A stretch of 64,000 bases of DNA from DATJGR01 sp963735085 (lineage in GTDB: Bacteria; Pseudomonadota; Gammaproteobacteria; Pseudomonadales; Azotimanducaceae). Each line of letters starts with the position of its first letter. Positions within the stretch are counted from its first letter, which is position 1. A model generated the notes under the pieces. That model had not been told where the DNA came from and searched no databases. It worked only from the letters and a program-made list of their open reading frames with translations. A program made the position numbers and the translations under genes. Shown here in pieces: positions 52,418 through 62,227 of the stretch. The stretch spans positions 310,001 through 374,000 of the forward strand of contig CAVTJP010000002.1 of assembly GCA_963735085.1 (NCBI GenBank). The letters are read 5' to 3'.

Positions 52418-52660
52418 TTAGAGGGCTTCTTTGCCCATGGGTGCGCCGAAGTCGACTTCGGCGTGCAGGTTTTCCGGCGTAATGCCGGCCAGCAGTTGCG
52501 CAAGGTCATATTCGCGGGGGCGGATCGGTTCGATGACGATGCGGCCGCCTTCTTCGCGGACATCCACCGTTTCGTCGAGGCTCAAACGTGCCGCCGTCAT
52601 GACAGCGGAAGGGATCCGCACCGAGGCACTGTTGCCCCACTTCTTAACGGTCACACGCAT
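52418..52660 (-). CDS. mazE: MazE-type antitoxin (AbrB fold)
   Basis: An 80-residue antitoxin. The N-terminal swapped-hairpin DNA-binding domain is MRVTVKKWGNSASVRIP followed by VREEGGRIVIEPIR. The acidic C-terminus (LLAGITPENLHAEVDFG) would thread through MazF. ATG 52660 with GGAGAA upstream. First gene of the mazEF pair. Confidence 0.93.
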   Translation of the reverse strand: MRVTVKKWGNSASVRIPSAVMTAARLSLDETVDVREEGGRIVIEPIRPREYDLAQLLAGITPENLHAEVDFGAPMGKEAL

Positions 52661-52675
52661 GTTCTCTTCTCCAAC

Positions 52676-52694
52676 GTATCATCAATGTTGATAC
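52676..52694 (-). promoter_or_regulatory. palindrome upstream of mazE
   Basis: GTATCA-N7-TGATAC ends 16 bases before the mazE start in an AT-rich stretch. Position and symmetry fit an autoregulatory operator for the MazE/MazEF complex. Confidence 0.55.
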
Positions 52695-52912
52695 ATTATC
52701 CTGGGAGCGGGCGCAATGCAACACTGGCCGTACTTTCCAAATCTAGGCTCCGTTGCAGAAATGCGGGTTGTAAGCTCAATCACGTTGTCACGCTGAGAGC
52801 GGCTCAACTGACCGGATAACACATTAATCACGCTGCAGTGTGGTGGGATTTTTCGTCGATCCAACGCCGCGTGAGTCCTAGCATGCCTGGAGCTGTTCAG
52901 CAGGAGACTGGC

Positions 52913-53104
52913 ATGCGGCTCATCAGAGAACACGATCGACGAATCAAGACCGGCGTACCACGCTCCACCTGGTATGCACTCATGGCCGAGGGCATCGCGC
53001 CCAAACCCGTCAAGCTGGGTCCGCGTTCTGTCGCGTGGGTCGAGGATGAGCTCGAGGCCTGGATGCGTGAGCTCGAAACTAAGCGAGAACGGACCGCGCG
53101 GTAG
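52913..53104 (+). CDS. AlpA-family phage regulator
   Basis: A 63-residue DNA-binding protein: MRLIREHDRRIKTGVPRSTW forms the helix-turn-helix, then MAEGIAPKPVKLGPRSVAWV and EDELEAWMREL, the AlpA pattern. ATG 52913 has AGGAG upstream. AlpA-like proteins activate integrase or excision in P4-like elements, which fits the integrase nearby. The 218 bases between the mazE operator and this gene hold nothing recognised. Confidence 0.88.
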   Translation: MRLIREHDRRIKTGVPRSTWYALMAEGIAPKPVKLGPRSVAWVEDELEAWMRELETKRERTAR

Positions 53105-53199
53105 TGGGTTGTCGTTGGCTTCACGGGCGCCTTTGTTCGGGCAGAATGGCCATCGCTTCGTCCTTCGCGCTTGAGTCGGGATCGGGATTGAAAACTTCA

Positions 53200-53409
53200 T
53201 CGGGTGTCACGGAGCCGGTCGCCAGATTGTTTTCGAACGCGGGGTACGCCGGCAGCGGTGCAAGGGGCAGCGGCCGCACTTACGATGTTACGCACGACGG
53301 GCACCGCTTCCTGATGATCAAGATGGAGTCGGCGCCGACCGCCGCGACGACACCCTCCATCGTAGTGGTGCTCAACTGGTTCGGAGAGTTGAAGCGCGCT
53401 GTGCCGTGA
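53200..53409 (+). pseudogene. C-terminal fragment of a TolB/WD40-like (kinase-linked) protein
   Basis: The last 70 codons of an open frame read GRTYDVTHDGHRFLMIK, then PSIVVVLNWFGELKRAVP and stop. The pattern YDVsPDGqRFLM...PiVVVqNWFeELKR is the C-terminal end of TolB-like beta-propeller regions in bacterial Ser/Thr kinases and peptidases. No upstream part exists here, so this is a leftover end. It is part of the fragment cluster next to the integrase island. Confidence 0.65.
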
Positions 53410-53580
53410 ATGCGGATCGGGGGGGGGAATTGAGGACGTGCATCTGGTTGCTATCAAGGAGGACGTGGCTGTCGAGCGTGAGATGCTGACACTCAACAGT
53501 TGGCCGCTGGTCTCTCGCTCGAATATCCTGGCTGTCCCCACCCCCACTGAATCCCCACCCCGCTGAACCACTGGGCCGCC

Positions 53581-54078
53581 ATGCGTATTATCAAAATTGC
53601 TGGACTCATCTTTGCAGGCATTGTTGTGCTGCTTGGAGTGGCGGTCATCGCTGGTCTCGGCTACCGGGCGCACTCGCCGTTCATCAGTTTCTACACTCCG
53701 TTTGAGAAGGATTTTGTTTTCGTCCAGTGGGATCAGCCCGGAGCCGGCAAGACCTATATCCGAGCCGGCAACCATCAACCAACGCTGGCGACAGACCGGA
53801 TGGCAGCCGATGGGATAGCCATCACTGAATACTTGAAAGCCGAACTACACAAACAGAAAATTATCCTGGTCGGACAAGACTGGGGCGGCTTGCTCGGTGT
53901 ACGCATGATCGAACAGCGACCGGAGCTATTTTCAGCATTCGTGGGGACGGGCCAACTCGTCAGCATGTATGGCGGACAGAGCGCTCAATATCAGACTGCC
54001 CTGAGCCGTGCGACTGCCAACCATGACCCGAAGATGCTTGATGCGGATTCGAGTTTCCCCTGCCCGGGTTGGGGCTGA
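53581..54078 (+). pseudogene. alpha/beta hydrolase fragment fused out of frame to a cytochrome
   Basis: A 165-residue frame beginning with a signal/anchor (MRIIKIAGLIFAGIVVLLGV) that jumps at residue 30 into SPFISFYTPFEKDFVFVQWD, the core of a proline-iminopeptidase-like hydrolase. The segment with the HGGPG oxyanion motif is deleted. The elbow reads VGQDWGGLLG, with Asp100 where serine is usual. Homology stops after the GTGQLVS region and the frame runs into a cytochrome c fragment near 54050. About half of the protein is missing. Confidence 0.7.
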
Positions 54079-54389
54079 TTCGATCCGCGAACCTGACACC
54101 CGACCAGCAGACCGGCATTGGCGCCTGGACTCGCGATGCGTTTGTGGCGCGGTTCAAGAGCATGCGGGGACAGGAGAAGGTCAAGGTCACGCCAGGCGAG
54201 AACAACACGGTCATGCACTGGTGGTCGTTCGCTTATATGAAAGACGCGGACCTCGGTGCTATCTACAGCTACTTGTGCACACTCGCGCCAGTCAAAAACG
54301 CGGTCGTCCGGTTTGAGCCGCTGCCTGGAGCCATGGTGAGCCCGAATTGGAGCGACCGAACGGCTACGCAGCAGACCGCGGCTCAATAG
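54042..54389 (+). pseudogene. C-terminal fragment of a c-type cytochrome
   Basis: The frame reads EFPLPGLGLIRSANLTPD, QTGIGAWTRDAFVARFKSMRG, then PGENNTVMHWWSFAYMKDAD and LGAIYSYLCTLAPVKN. This is the end of a periplasmic mono- or dihaem cytochrome with the axial-Met region (TVM.WW). The CxxCH haem site would lie upstream and is absent. The fragment begins where the hydrolase fragment ends. Confidence 0.7.
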
Positions 54390-54413
54390 GGTAGTCAGCG
54401 GTTGGTGAAACTG

Positions 54414-54674
54414 CTAAGCGAACGCAGCCGGATTGATCTCTCCCGACAGTTCCACGATGGCGTCGGCGGGAATGTTCGCCCGCTGCGCCGCCTCACGGAG
54501 GTCATCCGGATTGTTCGCTTCGTACAGACAGTAGGTCTTGCGCTTGTCGGCTGACAGAAACGACGTCAGCCACTTGACCTTGCAGTTCGCATTAATCTCG
54601 ACGATCGATCTGACCGCCTCTGGCTGTACCTCCAGTGCCTCTGCGAAATTGCGTTCGATGATAAACAGTGCCAT
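54414..54674 (-). CDS. DUF4242 small protein
   Basis: An 86-residue protein of the DUF4242 ferredoxin-like family: MALFIIERNFAEALEVQPEA, WLTSFLSADKRKTYCLYEAN and IPADAIVELSGEINPAAF. ATG 54674 has GGAGGA upstream. It starts 14 bases after the TIR-LuxR gene stop, so both are probably one operon. Members bind small ligands or metals; no role is fixed. Confidence 0.85.
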   Translation of the reverse strand: MALFIIERNFAEALEVQPEAVRSIVEINANCKVKWLTSFLSADKRKTYCLYEANNPDDLREAAQRANIPADAIVELSGEINPAAFA

Positions 54675-54688
54675 GAGTCTTCCTCCGT

Positions 54689-57600
54689 TCAGTTCAATTG
54701 ATGGCGCACCGCGTAGTTGGCTGCTTCGGTGCGGTTCGCGCAACCCGCCTTGGTCAGAATACTGCGCACGTGTGTCGCAACCGTACTCAGGCTGATCGAC
54801 AGAACTCTCGAAATATCTTTGTTACTGCGGCCGATCGCGAGCAGTTTCAGCACCTCGACTTCGCGCGGCGTCAAGCCGTCCGGGAGCATTGCTGTGCCGT
54901 CGTTCAATATCTCACCGATCTCTGCCAGCAGTCCGCCCATCTCGAATCGTGTCGCGATCTGTTCGGCTTCGGCGATCGTTTGCCGGCCCGCGTCGCGCTC
55001 AGTTTCGGTTTCACCCCCCAGCAGCAATCGCGCGAGATGCAAATATGTTCGCGCCAGCGCGGGCCAGGCGCCCATGTTCCGGTTGAACTCGATCGCGTGT
55101 TCGAAGTGGCCCCGGGCAAGCTCACCTTCACCGATCACGTGCGCGAGCATGCCGAGAAAGGTCGCGACAGATCCGAAGCACACCGCACTAGGGTGATTCG
55201 CTGCCTGATCAGCGTACGGGAGCAGCAGCGAATGCAATTGCGTCGCGCGATCCACGTCGCGCAGCCGCACGCACGCCTCCGCGCAGTAGACGACGGAAAC
55301 CAGCCACATGTCGTCGCGCGGCAGATCGGCGAACCCGTTTGCCGCGAGGTCTTCGAACACGGCGCGCGCCTGATCGAGGAGGTCCACTTCGCAACACATG
55401 ATCATCAGCCCAGGCGCCCAGAGATTCGCGCGACCGTCTTCGATCACCTGGCGCATCAGCGGCGCCATTGCGCGCAAGCGCCCGAGTTCGCGATTCAATA
55501 GGAACATCTGCGTGCCGTAGGTCCCTTCTGCGGTCTGTCGGTTGTCCCCGGCATTGAGCCGCTGCCCGCTCTCATAGGCTCGTTCGATACGCGCTTCGGC
55601 GTCGGTCCATTCACCGCGCAGCAGATTCGACAACGCGCCCAACAGTTCCGCGAGGTACTGTTGACGCGGCCAGCCGTACCTTTCCGCGTGTTCCGCAAAC
55701 TGCCGCAGCGTGCGTGCGAATTCGTTCGTATCGCCGGCTTCGATCAGGTTCAGCGCGTGCCAGTAGAGGCACTCTCCGACCTCTTCCACGTTGCGGCATT
55801 GCGCAGCGACTTCGACCATTTCCTGCCCCAACTCAAGCCGCGTTGGCAACGTCTCGGCATCGCCGCGCAGCCCCATCGCGGTCAGGCGGAGAATCCGCAC
55901 CAACAGATCCGGATCGCGGAGATCACGCGCCAGTGCGACAGCGTCACGACCGATACGCTCAACCTCGCCAGGGTCTCCTTTGCTGCGAAGCGCGAAGGCC
56001 AGGTGCGCGAGCAGCAACGCCCGCGGTTGTTTGCGGTCCGCGGGCAGCATGCGCAGCGCCTCCTGGACCAGGGGCGCCGCGTGTCGCTGCGGTCCGTACG
56101 ACGTGAGCAGCACAAGCGCTGTCACGTAGTCGACGAACAGATCCACGTCGCCGAGCCGGCGAGCCAGTTCGATCCCTTGCGTCAGGCTCTCGAGTGCCTC
56201 GCTGACGCGCATCGTTGGGATGCCCAGACGGCCCTTCTGCAGCAACGCCAACGCTACCCGGGGATCGTCCGCTCGACCATTGGCCCTCAGTACGCGAAGC
56301 ACTTCATCGTAACGGTGCATGGCCTCTTCGACGGCGTACACGCGGACGTCACGTTCGGCGGCGCGCAGCGCGAATTCGGCAGCCTTTTCGTAGTCGCCGA
56401 GCGCCGATGCTTCGCCATAGTGGTGCGCGACCTCGGACAGCACGGGGTCCAGGTCATCCGCAAACGAATCAACTAAGGCGTCGCCAACCGATTGATGCTG
56501 TTGCAAGCGCTCCAGGGTCGGAATCTCTTCGTAGAGCGTCTCGCGAATTACCGCATGCGCGAAGCGGTAGCGGTTCGTTGCGCTGTCCCGCCGCACAATG
56601 CCGGCGCGCTCCGCATGATCGAGTTCCTGCAGACAATCCGAAGCACTCCGGCCCAGAACTGTCGCGACGATCTTCAGATCGAATTCGCGCCCGAGCACCG
56701 ATGCCACGGCAAGAATCTGGTTGCACGCTTCGGAGAGCCGGTCGAGGCGTCTGCCGATGGCCTCGCGAATGCCGTCGGGCACCTCGACCGCGATGATGGG
56801 GCCGTGAGAAGTACGCTGCTCATCGGCCAAAACCTGTGCGACTTCCTGGACGAACAGCGGGTTGCCATCGGTCTGGTGGTAAATCGCCTCGACAATTGGC
56901 CGACCGATGTGCAGCCCGCACACCCTCGCGGCGAGTTCACCGGTCTGCTCGACATCGAGTCCAACGAGTCGAATGCGTTCCGCGCACCCGCTACGGGTCA
57001 GTTCGCCTAACGTTGCAAGCAGGGGGCTCTTGCGTGTCACTTCGACGTCGCGGTACGTGCAAACCACCAGGCAACGCTGCCGTGCGACTTCGTGCGCCAG
57101 GAATTCGAACAGCGCGAGCGACGAGCCGTCGGCCCAGTGCACGTCATCGAGAATCAGCACCAACGGGACCGTGCTGGCGGCACGTACCAGAATGCGCGCC
57201 ACGGAATCGAACAAGCGAAAGCGGTTGTCGGTCAAATCGGCGGCGGTGCCGTTGTCGCTCGCACCAATGCGATCGCCGATTTCCGGTACCAGCCGCGCGA
57301 CTACTTCACTGCTGCGGCCTACGGCGATGCGCAATTCGTCGTCGGAGTTTGAATCGGCGTATTCGCGCAGGATCTGCACCCAGGGCCAGTACGGCGGCGC
57401 ACCCGGCTGTTCGTAACAGCGCCCCCACAGTACCAGCGCGCCATGGTCTTCGGCGCAACGTGCGAACTCTTCGGCGCAGCGCGTCTTGCCGATGCCCGGC
57501 TCGCCGCAAATCATTGCCACACCGCCGCGACCGTCAATTGCATCGGTGAGCTTGTGTTGCAGCACCTGCATGGCGTCGGCGCGACCGACGAATAGGTGCC

Positions 57601-57991
57601 CACTGCGCGGGCTGCGCGCTGCGATCGACACCACCAGCCGCTTTGCTTCGGCATCCGATCCTGCCGGCCACTCGCGCAGATCGGCCACCTGCAATGCACG
57701 CAGCGACAATGGCACCGGCACGTCGTCGAGCAACACCGGAATCAACTTGTTGTGCTGCTGACCCATCGCAGCCTCGGCGCGCACCCAGTCTGACTTCGCG
57801 GCATGTTCGGTGAGTGCAATCACCACGCACGCTGCCCCGGCGAGGGCTTCTTCGATCTTCTGCTCGAAGGCAGCTCCAGGTGCGATGTTGCGGTCCCACC
57901 AGACGCCGCAGCCATTTGCTTCGAGGTAAGCAACCAGTGGCTCGACGCGCGCAGCGTCTTCGCGGGCGTAGCTGACGAATGCGTCAATCAT
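54689..57991 (-). CDS. TIR-ATPase-TPR-LuxR regulator
   Basis: A 1100-residue multidomain regulator. Residues 1-115 are a TIR domain (MIDAFVSYAREDAARVEPL, WWDRNIAPG, SDWVRAEA with Trp and the candidate NADase Glu). Then comes an AAA/STAND ATPase with Walker A GEPGIGKT (about 163-170) and Walker B LVLILDDVHWAD, winged-helix, and a long TPR-like array (about 450-1020). The C-terminal LuxR helix-turn-helix (LTPREVEVLKLLAIGRSNKD, STVATHVRSIL) would bind DNA. The MalT/LAL layout implies ATP-dependent activation; the TIR may sense or process NAD. ATG 57991 begins the TIR fold; the frame is open to 58033. Confidence 0.88.
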   Translation of the reverse strand: MIDAFVSYAREDAARVEPLVAYLEANGCGVWWDRNIAPGAAFEQKIEEALAGAACVVIALTEHAAKSDWVRAEAAMGQQHNKLIPVLLDDVPVPLSLRALQVADLREWPAGSDAEAKRLVVSIAARSPRSGHLFVGRADAMQVLQHKLTDAIDGRGGVAMICGEPGIGKTRCAEEFARCAEDHGALVLWGRCYEQPGAPPYWPWVQILREYADSNSDDELRIAVGRSSEVVARLVPEIGDRIGASDNGTAADLTDNRFRLFDSVARILVRAASTVPLVLILDDVHWADGSSLALFEFLAHEVARQRCLVVCTYRDVEVTRKSPLLATLGELTRSGCAERIRLVGLDVEQTGELAARVCGLHIGRPIVEAIYHQTDGNPLFVQEVAQVLADEQRTSHGPIIAVEVPDGIREAIGRRLDRLSEACNQILAVASVLGREFDLKIVATVLGRSASDCLQELDHAERAGIVRRDSATNRYRFAHAVIRETLYEEIPTLERLQQHQSVGDALVDSFADDLDPVLSEVAHHYGEASALGDYEKAAEFALRAAERDVRVYAVEEAMHRYDEVLRVLRANGRADDPRVALALLQKGRLGIPTMRVSEALESLTQGIELARRLGDVDLFVDYVTALVLLTSYGPQRHAAPLVQEALRMLPADRKQPRALLLAHLAFALRSKGDPGEVERIGRDAVALARDLRDPDLLVRILRLTAMGLRGDAETLPTRLELGQEMVEVAAQCRNVEEVGECLYWHALNLIEAGDTNEFARTLRQFAEHAERYGWPRQQYLAELLGALSNLLRGEWTDAEARIERAYESGQRLNAGDNRQTAEGTYGTQMFLLNRELGRLRAMAPLMRQVIEDGRANLWAPGLMIMCCEVDLLDQARAVFEDLAANGFADLPRDDMWLVSVVYCAEACVRLRDVDRATQLHSLLLPYADQAANHPSAVCFGSVATFLGMLAHVIGEGELARGHFEHAIEFNRNMGAWPALARTYLHLARLLLGGETETERDAGRQTIAEAEQIATRFEMGGLLAEIGEILNDGTAMLPDGLTPREVEVLKLLAIGRSNKDISRVLSISLSTVATHVRSILTKAGCANRTEAANYAVRHQLN

Positions 57992-58130
57992 GGCAACACC
58001 GTAGCCCGTCATCCGGCCCGAGTGAATCATCAATTTGGACGATGGCCGCTACGGGTCTCGTCGACTAGGTTCTGACCCGATGCAGTGAGTCGCACTCACT
58101 TGCACCCAATTCATCGAGGAGGAACGTGTC

Positions 58131-59228
58131 ATGAAACGAAAAATCGGAGGATGGGTATCGGTCGAATGCCTCGCACGCACGACAGCCACGGCCATCGTCG
58201 CCGTGCTGGTGTTTGCGATGCCGACGCTGAACGCATGGGCTGGACACAGTGACGAGCAGCTAGAGGGGACCTTGCTTGCGTCCGGCCTGATGGGCTCGGT
58301 CGGCGGCACCATTGGGCCCGACCGCGCGCTCTACGTACCGCAGGGCGCCATCGGCGAGGTGACACGGATCGACGTGTCGACCGGCGACATGTCGACGTTC
58401 GCCCACGATCTGCCGACCGCGATCGCCCCAATCGGTGGTCCGATCGACGTCGCCTTCATCGGCAGGACCGCTTATGTGCTGGTCACGCTGGTCGGCGACC
58501 CCCTCCTGGGCGGCAGCGACAAGGATGGTATCTACCGCGTCAACAGCGATGGCAGTGGCGAGCTGGTTGCGGATCTGGGTCAGTTCAATCAGGACAACCC
58601 ACCGCCGCGCGGCTCGGTCGAGCAGCCGCCTCCGGCCGGCAAGTTCAACTACTACCTGGTGAACGGCGTGCAGTACGCGTTGCAGCGCGCAGGCCTAGGG
58701 TTTCTGGTCTCTGACGGACATCTGAATCGGGTGTTGCGCGTAACGCGTCGCAGGATTTCGGTACTGCGCGCGTTCGGCGACGTGGTGCCGACCGGCATGG
58801 CGATCGCCGCTGGCCGACTCTATCTGGCCGAAACGGGTCCGATCGTCGGGGATCAGGAGATTGGTGGAATCGTGTCGTTCCATCAGTACGGCTATCACGG
58901 CGTTGACAGTGTGGCGTCCAACGTCAGCATGGCCGTCGACGTCGAGTTCGGTCCGCGCGGGCAGCTCTACGCACTCTCCCAGGGTGTTTTCGGTGGTGGT
59001 GACCCCGGCGCACCGGCCGCGCCGAATACCGGCCAGTTGCTAAAGGTGAACGACGATGGCAGCACCACCGTGCTCGCGGATAAGCTCAATCTGCCGACAT
59101 CACTCCACTTCCTCGGCAGCACCGCGCTTATCGTTTCACTCGCCGGCGAGGTGTGGAAATTCGATGTGTCTGATCGCGACCGAGGCCGGCGAGGTCACGA
59201 GGGCCAGTTGGGCTGGGGCCACCGGTAG
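58131..59228 (+). CDS. ScyD/ScyE-family secreted protein
   Basis: A 365-residue exported protein with a signal peptide ending NAWAGH. The ScyD/ScyE beta-propeller pattern is visible: GGTIGPDRALYVPQGAIGEV, GPIDVAFIGRTAYVLVTLVG, GIYRVNSDGSGELVADLG, MAVDVEFGPRGQLYALSQG and LPTSLHFLGSTALIVSLAGEVW. ATG 58131 has GGAGGA. Divergent from the TIR-LuxR gene, with only about 100-140 bases between them, so that regulator may control it. Confidence 0.87.
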   Translation: MKRKIGGWVSVECLARTTATAIVAVLVFAMPTLNAWAGHSDEQLEGTLLASGLMGSVGGTIGPDRALYVPQGAIGEVTRIDVSTGDMSTFAHDLPTAIAPIGGPIDVAFIGRTAYVLVTLVGDPLLGGSDKDGIYRVNSDGSGELVADLGQFNQDNPPPRGSVEQPPPAGKFNYYLVNGVQYALQRAGLGFLVSDGHLNRVLRVTRRRISVLRAFGDVVPTGMAIAAGRLYLAETGPIVGDQEIGGIVSFHQYGYHGVDSVASNVSMAVDVEFGPRGQLYALSQGVFGGGDPGAPAAPNTGQLLKVNDDGSTTVLADKLNLPTSLHFLGSTALIVSLAGEVWKFDVSDRDRGRRGHEGQLGWGHR

Positions 59229-59269
59229 CGAGCGGGGCCCGTCGCGCCCGTATCCGCTGCTCGACCGCG

Positions 59270-62054
59270 TCAATTGGCGCGGTCGGCGCGGCACGATACG
59301 CCTCGGCGAACCAGCGCGGTCTTTTCAATCTCCGGGCCGACCATGATGCCGGGCGTATCGCAGAGGTAGAGCAGTGGAATGTCGAACGCGTCGCACAGTT
59401 GCATGAAGCGCGCGGCTTTGTCGGCGGCATCGGAATCGATTGCGCCGCCCAGATGCGATGGATTGTTTGCGATCACACCCAATGGCATGCCTTCGACGCG
59501 AATGAAGTACGTAATCGAACCCAAGCCGAATCCCTTGCGAATTTCCAACGCCGAGCCGACGTCCGCCAACGTTTCGATGACCGACTTGACGTTGTAGGCG
59601 CGCAGCCGATTCTCCGGAATGATCCTTCGCATCACGCGTTGATCGGGTGAATCCCACGCTTTTGTCGCACCTTGGAAATAGGACAGGTATTGCTTGGCGA
59701 CTTCGACCGCGTGGGTTTCGTCGGTGACCGCGATGTCTACCACGCCGCTCGGCACCTGGATCGACATCGGCCCGATCTCTTCCGGCGCAAACACGCCGAG
59801 ACCGCCGCCTTCGATCATCCATCGCCGGCCCCCCCATGCCGATGTTGGCGTTTTCGGTTGCGATGATCACATCGCAGCAGCCGAGCAGCGAGGCGTTGCC
59901 GGCGAAGCAACGGCCGGTGGTAATGCCGATCATCGGCACGAGTCCGCTGAGTTGCGCGAACCGCGCAAACGTCGTGGTGCTCTCGCCGCCGATGCCGTCG
60001 GTGTCGCCCGGGCGTCCGCCGCCGCCTTCAGCAAACAGCACCATCGGCATCTGGCCGCTTTCGGCGACGCCGATCATCCGGTCGGTCTTGCGGTGATTCT
60101 GGCCACCCTGGGTACCGGCGAACACCGTGTAGTCGTACGACATCACCACGCAGCGGCAATCGGGATCGCCGAACAACGCGCCGTTGATCGAACCGACGCC
60201 GGTAATCATGCCGTCGGCCGGGCTTTTGTCGATCAATTCGTCGAGTGATCGCCGACGCCGTTGCGCAGCGAGCACGAGTTGGCCGTATTCGACGAAGGTG
60301 CCGTCGTCGCACAGGTGTTCGATGTTTTCGCGCGCGGTGCGCTGGCCCTTCGAATGGCGGCGTTTGACGGCGTCGGGTCTGTTTTCGTCCAGCGTGGTCT
60401 GGCGCCGTTCGACCACTTCTTTCAGGTCCGTGCGGATTTCGTCGAGATCGACGTCATCCTGGATGGCGTGAGCCGCCCTCGAAATCGCCATGGCTTCGAT
60501 CGACAGCAACGGGTGCTGTTCGTAAACGGTGTCGCCGACCCTGACATGGATATTCGAAACGATGCCGCTGACACGGGCAGCGATCTCATGTTCCATCTTC
60601 ATCGAATCCATGATCAGCAGCGTCATGCCCTCGGGCACCTCTTGTCCCACCTCGACATTGATCGCGATGACGGTGCCCTGCATCGGTGACAGGATCCACG
60701 AGTCATCCATCGCTTCGTTGGTGGTTGGCATGGCACTGGCACTTGCTTTGGTCTGTCCATAGGACAGAACCGCAAGCGGATCGTCGCCATCGATTCGAGC
60801 ACCGGCCTGGCGGCCCGTCGAGTGTGACGACGCGGCAGAAGCAAAGTGTTGGCGGTGCGACGTTTCGGCGAGCAGTGCTACGACGTTCTCGTCGATGAAT
60901 CGCGTGTGGAAGTCGGCTTGCCGGACATCCTCGCGCGCCAGCAGATTCTGCAGAAAGCCGATATTGGTCTGAACGCCTTCGATCTGAAATTCACACAGCG
61001 CTCGATACGCGGCGGCAACGGTGTCGGCAAAGCGACTGCTGCGCGTGTGAATAATCAGCTTTGCAAGAAGGGAATCGAACCTGGGGTTGGTGCGATAGCC
61101 CGGGTACGCGTACGTATCGAGTCGAACGTCCGGTCCGGACGGCGGGCTGAATATCTTGATCGTGCCACCACCTGCAGACGGGCGTTGGCTTCGAGGAACG
61201 CGAAAGTCTTGTTCGTTGTGTCAACCAGAAACTCGATCGTGCCGGCGCTGCGATAGTCTGCAGCCTTGGCCAACACCACCGCCGCTCGTGCAGTTGTGTA
61301 CGCAGCGGGGAATCGAGTGCCGGAGCCGGTGCGATCTCGATGATCTTCTGGTGACGGCGCTGCAGGGAACAGTCGCGCTCGCCCAGGTGCATCGCGTTAC
61401 CGGCTGCGTCGGCAAGGATCTGCACTTCGATGTGACGCGCTCTCGGCATGAACTGCTCAACGTACAGTGCGTCGTCGCCAAACGCGGATTTCGCTTCGTG
61501 CGCGCTGCGCTCGAATGCGTCTGCAAGATTTGATTTCGACTCGACGATGCGCACGCCACGGCCACCGCCGCCGGCGATGGCTTTGATGATCATCTGCTCG
61601 CCCGGATCGAGGGCGTTTAGAAACGCGGTCGCTTCAGCCAACGACGTGGCCCGCATCGTACCCTTCAAGACCGGGACCCCGGCATCGATCGCCAGTTGTC
61701 GCGCAGCACCTTTGTCGCCAAGGCGCGCCAAGGTCGCAGGCGTCGGGCCGACGAAGGCAATCTTCGCGACTTCGCACGCCGTCGCGAACTGCGCATTTTC
61801 GGAAAGAAATGCGTATCCCGGGTGGATGGCATCGCAACCCGCGGCGCGTGCCGCGTCGATCAGATTTTCGATGCTGAGATAGGCGGCCGCACCTTCACCG
61901 GGCAGTTCGAGTGCCTCGTCGGCGCGATAGACGTGCAGTGAATCCTTGTCGTCCTGCGAATACACGGCGACTGTCGAAATACCGAGGTTGGCGGCGGTGC
62001 GCATCACGCGAATTGCGATCTCGCCACGGTTGGCATGAGTAACCTTCTGAACAT
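59270..62054 (-). pseudogene. fused acyl-CoA carboxylase (BC-BCCP-CT), multiply broken
   Basis: One gene for a single-chain carboxylase, read in pieces. Biotin carboxylase starts MFRRLL (ATG 62054), shifts frame near 62035, then runs ANRGEIAIRVMRTAANLG through AGGGGRGVRIVES. A one-base loss near 61286 shifts frame before VLAKAADYRSAGTIEFLVD. At about 61170 some 80 codons are deleted between ANARLQV and GGTIKIFSPPSGPDV. The biotinyl domain (MDSMKMEHE) and carboxyltransferase follow in frame until a four-base insertion near 59817. The carboxyltransferase ends after EIEKTALVR, about 200 residues short. At least five lesions, so it is dead. Confidence 0.88.
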
Positions 62055-62227
62055 AGCGGTCTCGGCGACAAAATATTCGCTTCAAACTATGCCGATTTGT
62101 CGATTGGCTGTCTCCTGTGCGCCCGTTTGGGGGGCGTTTCTGATGCGGTAGCTCGCGCGACGCGTTATCGTTTTCATGAACGATTCCCGCGACGCATTTG
62201 CCAGCGACGCATTGAAGGAGCAACGCC

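Noticed and set aside
52682..53200. 172-codon minus-strand frame over alpA
   Set aside because: It covers the AlpA gene and the mazE operator, and has no recognisable domain or ribosome site.
52074..54420. Right attachment site of the integrase island
   Set aside because: I looked for a copy of the tRNA-Leu 3' end (GGTTCGAGTCCCACC) and found none; the element boundary stays open.
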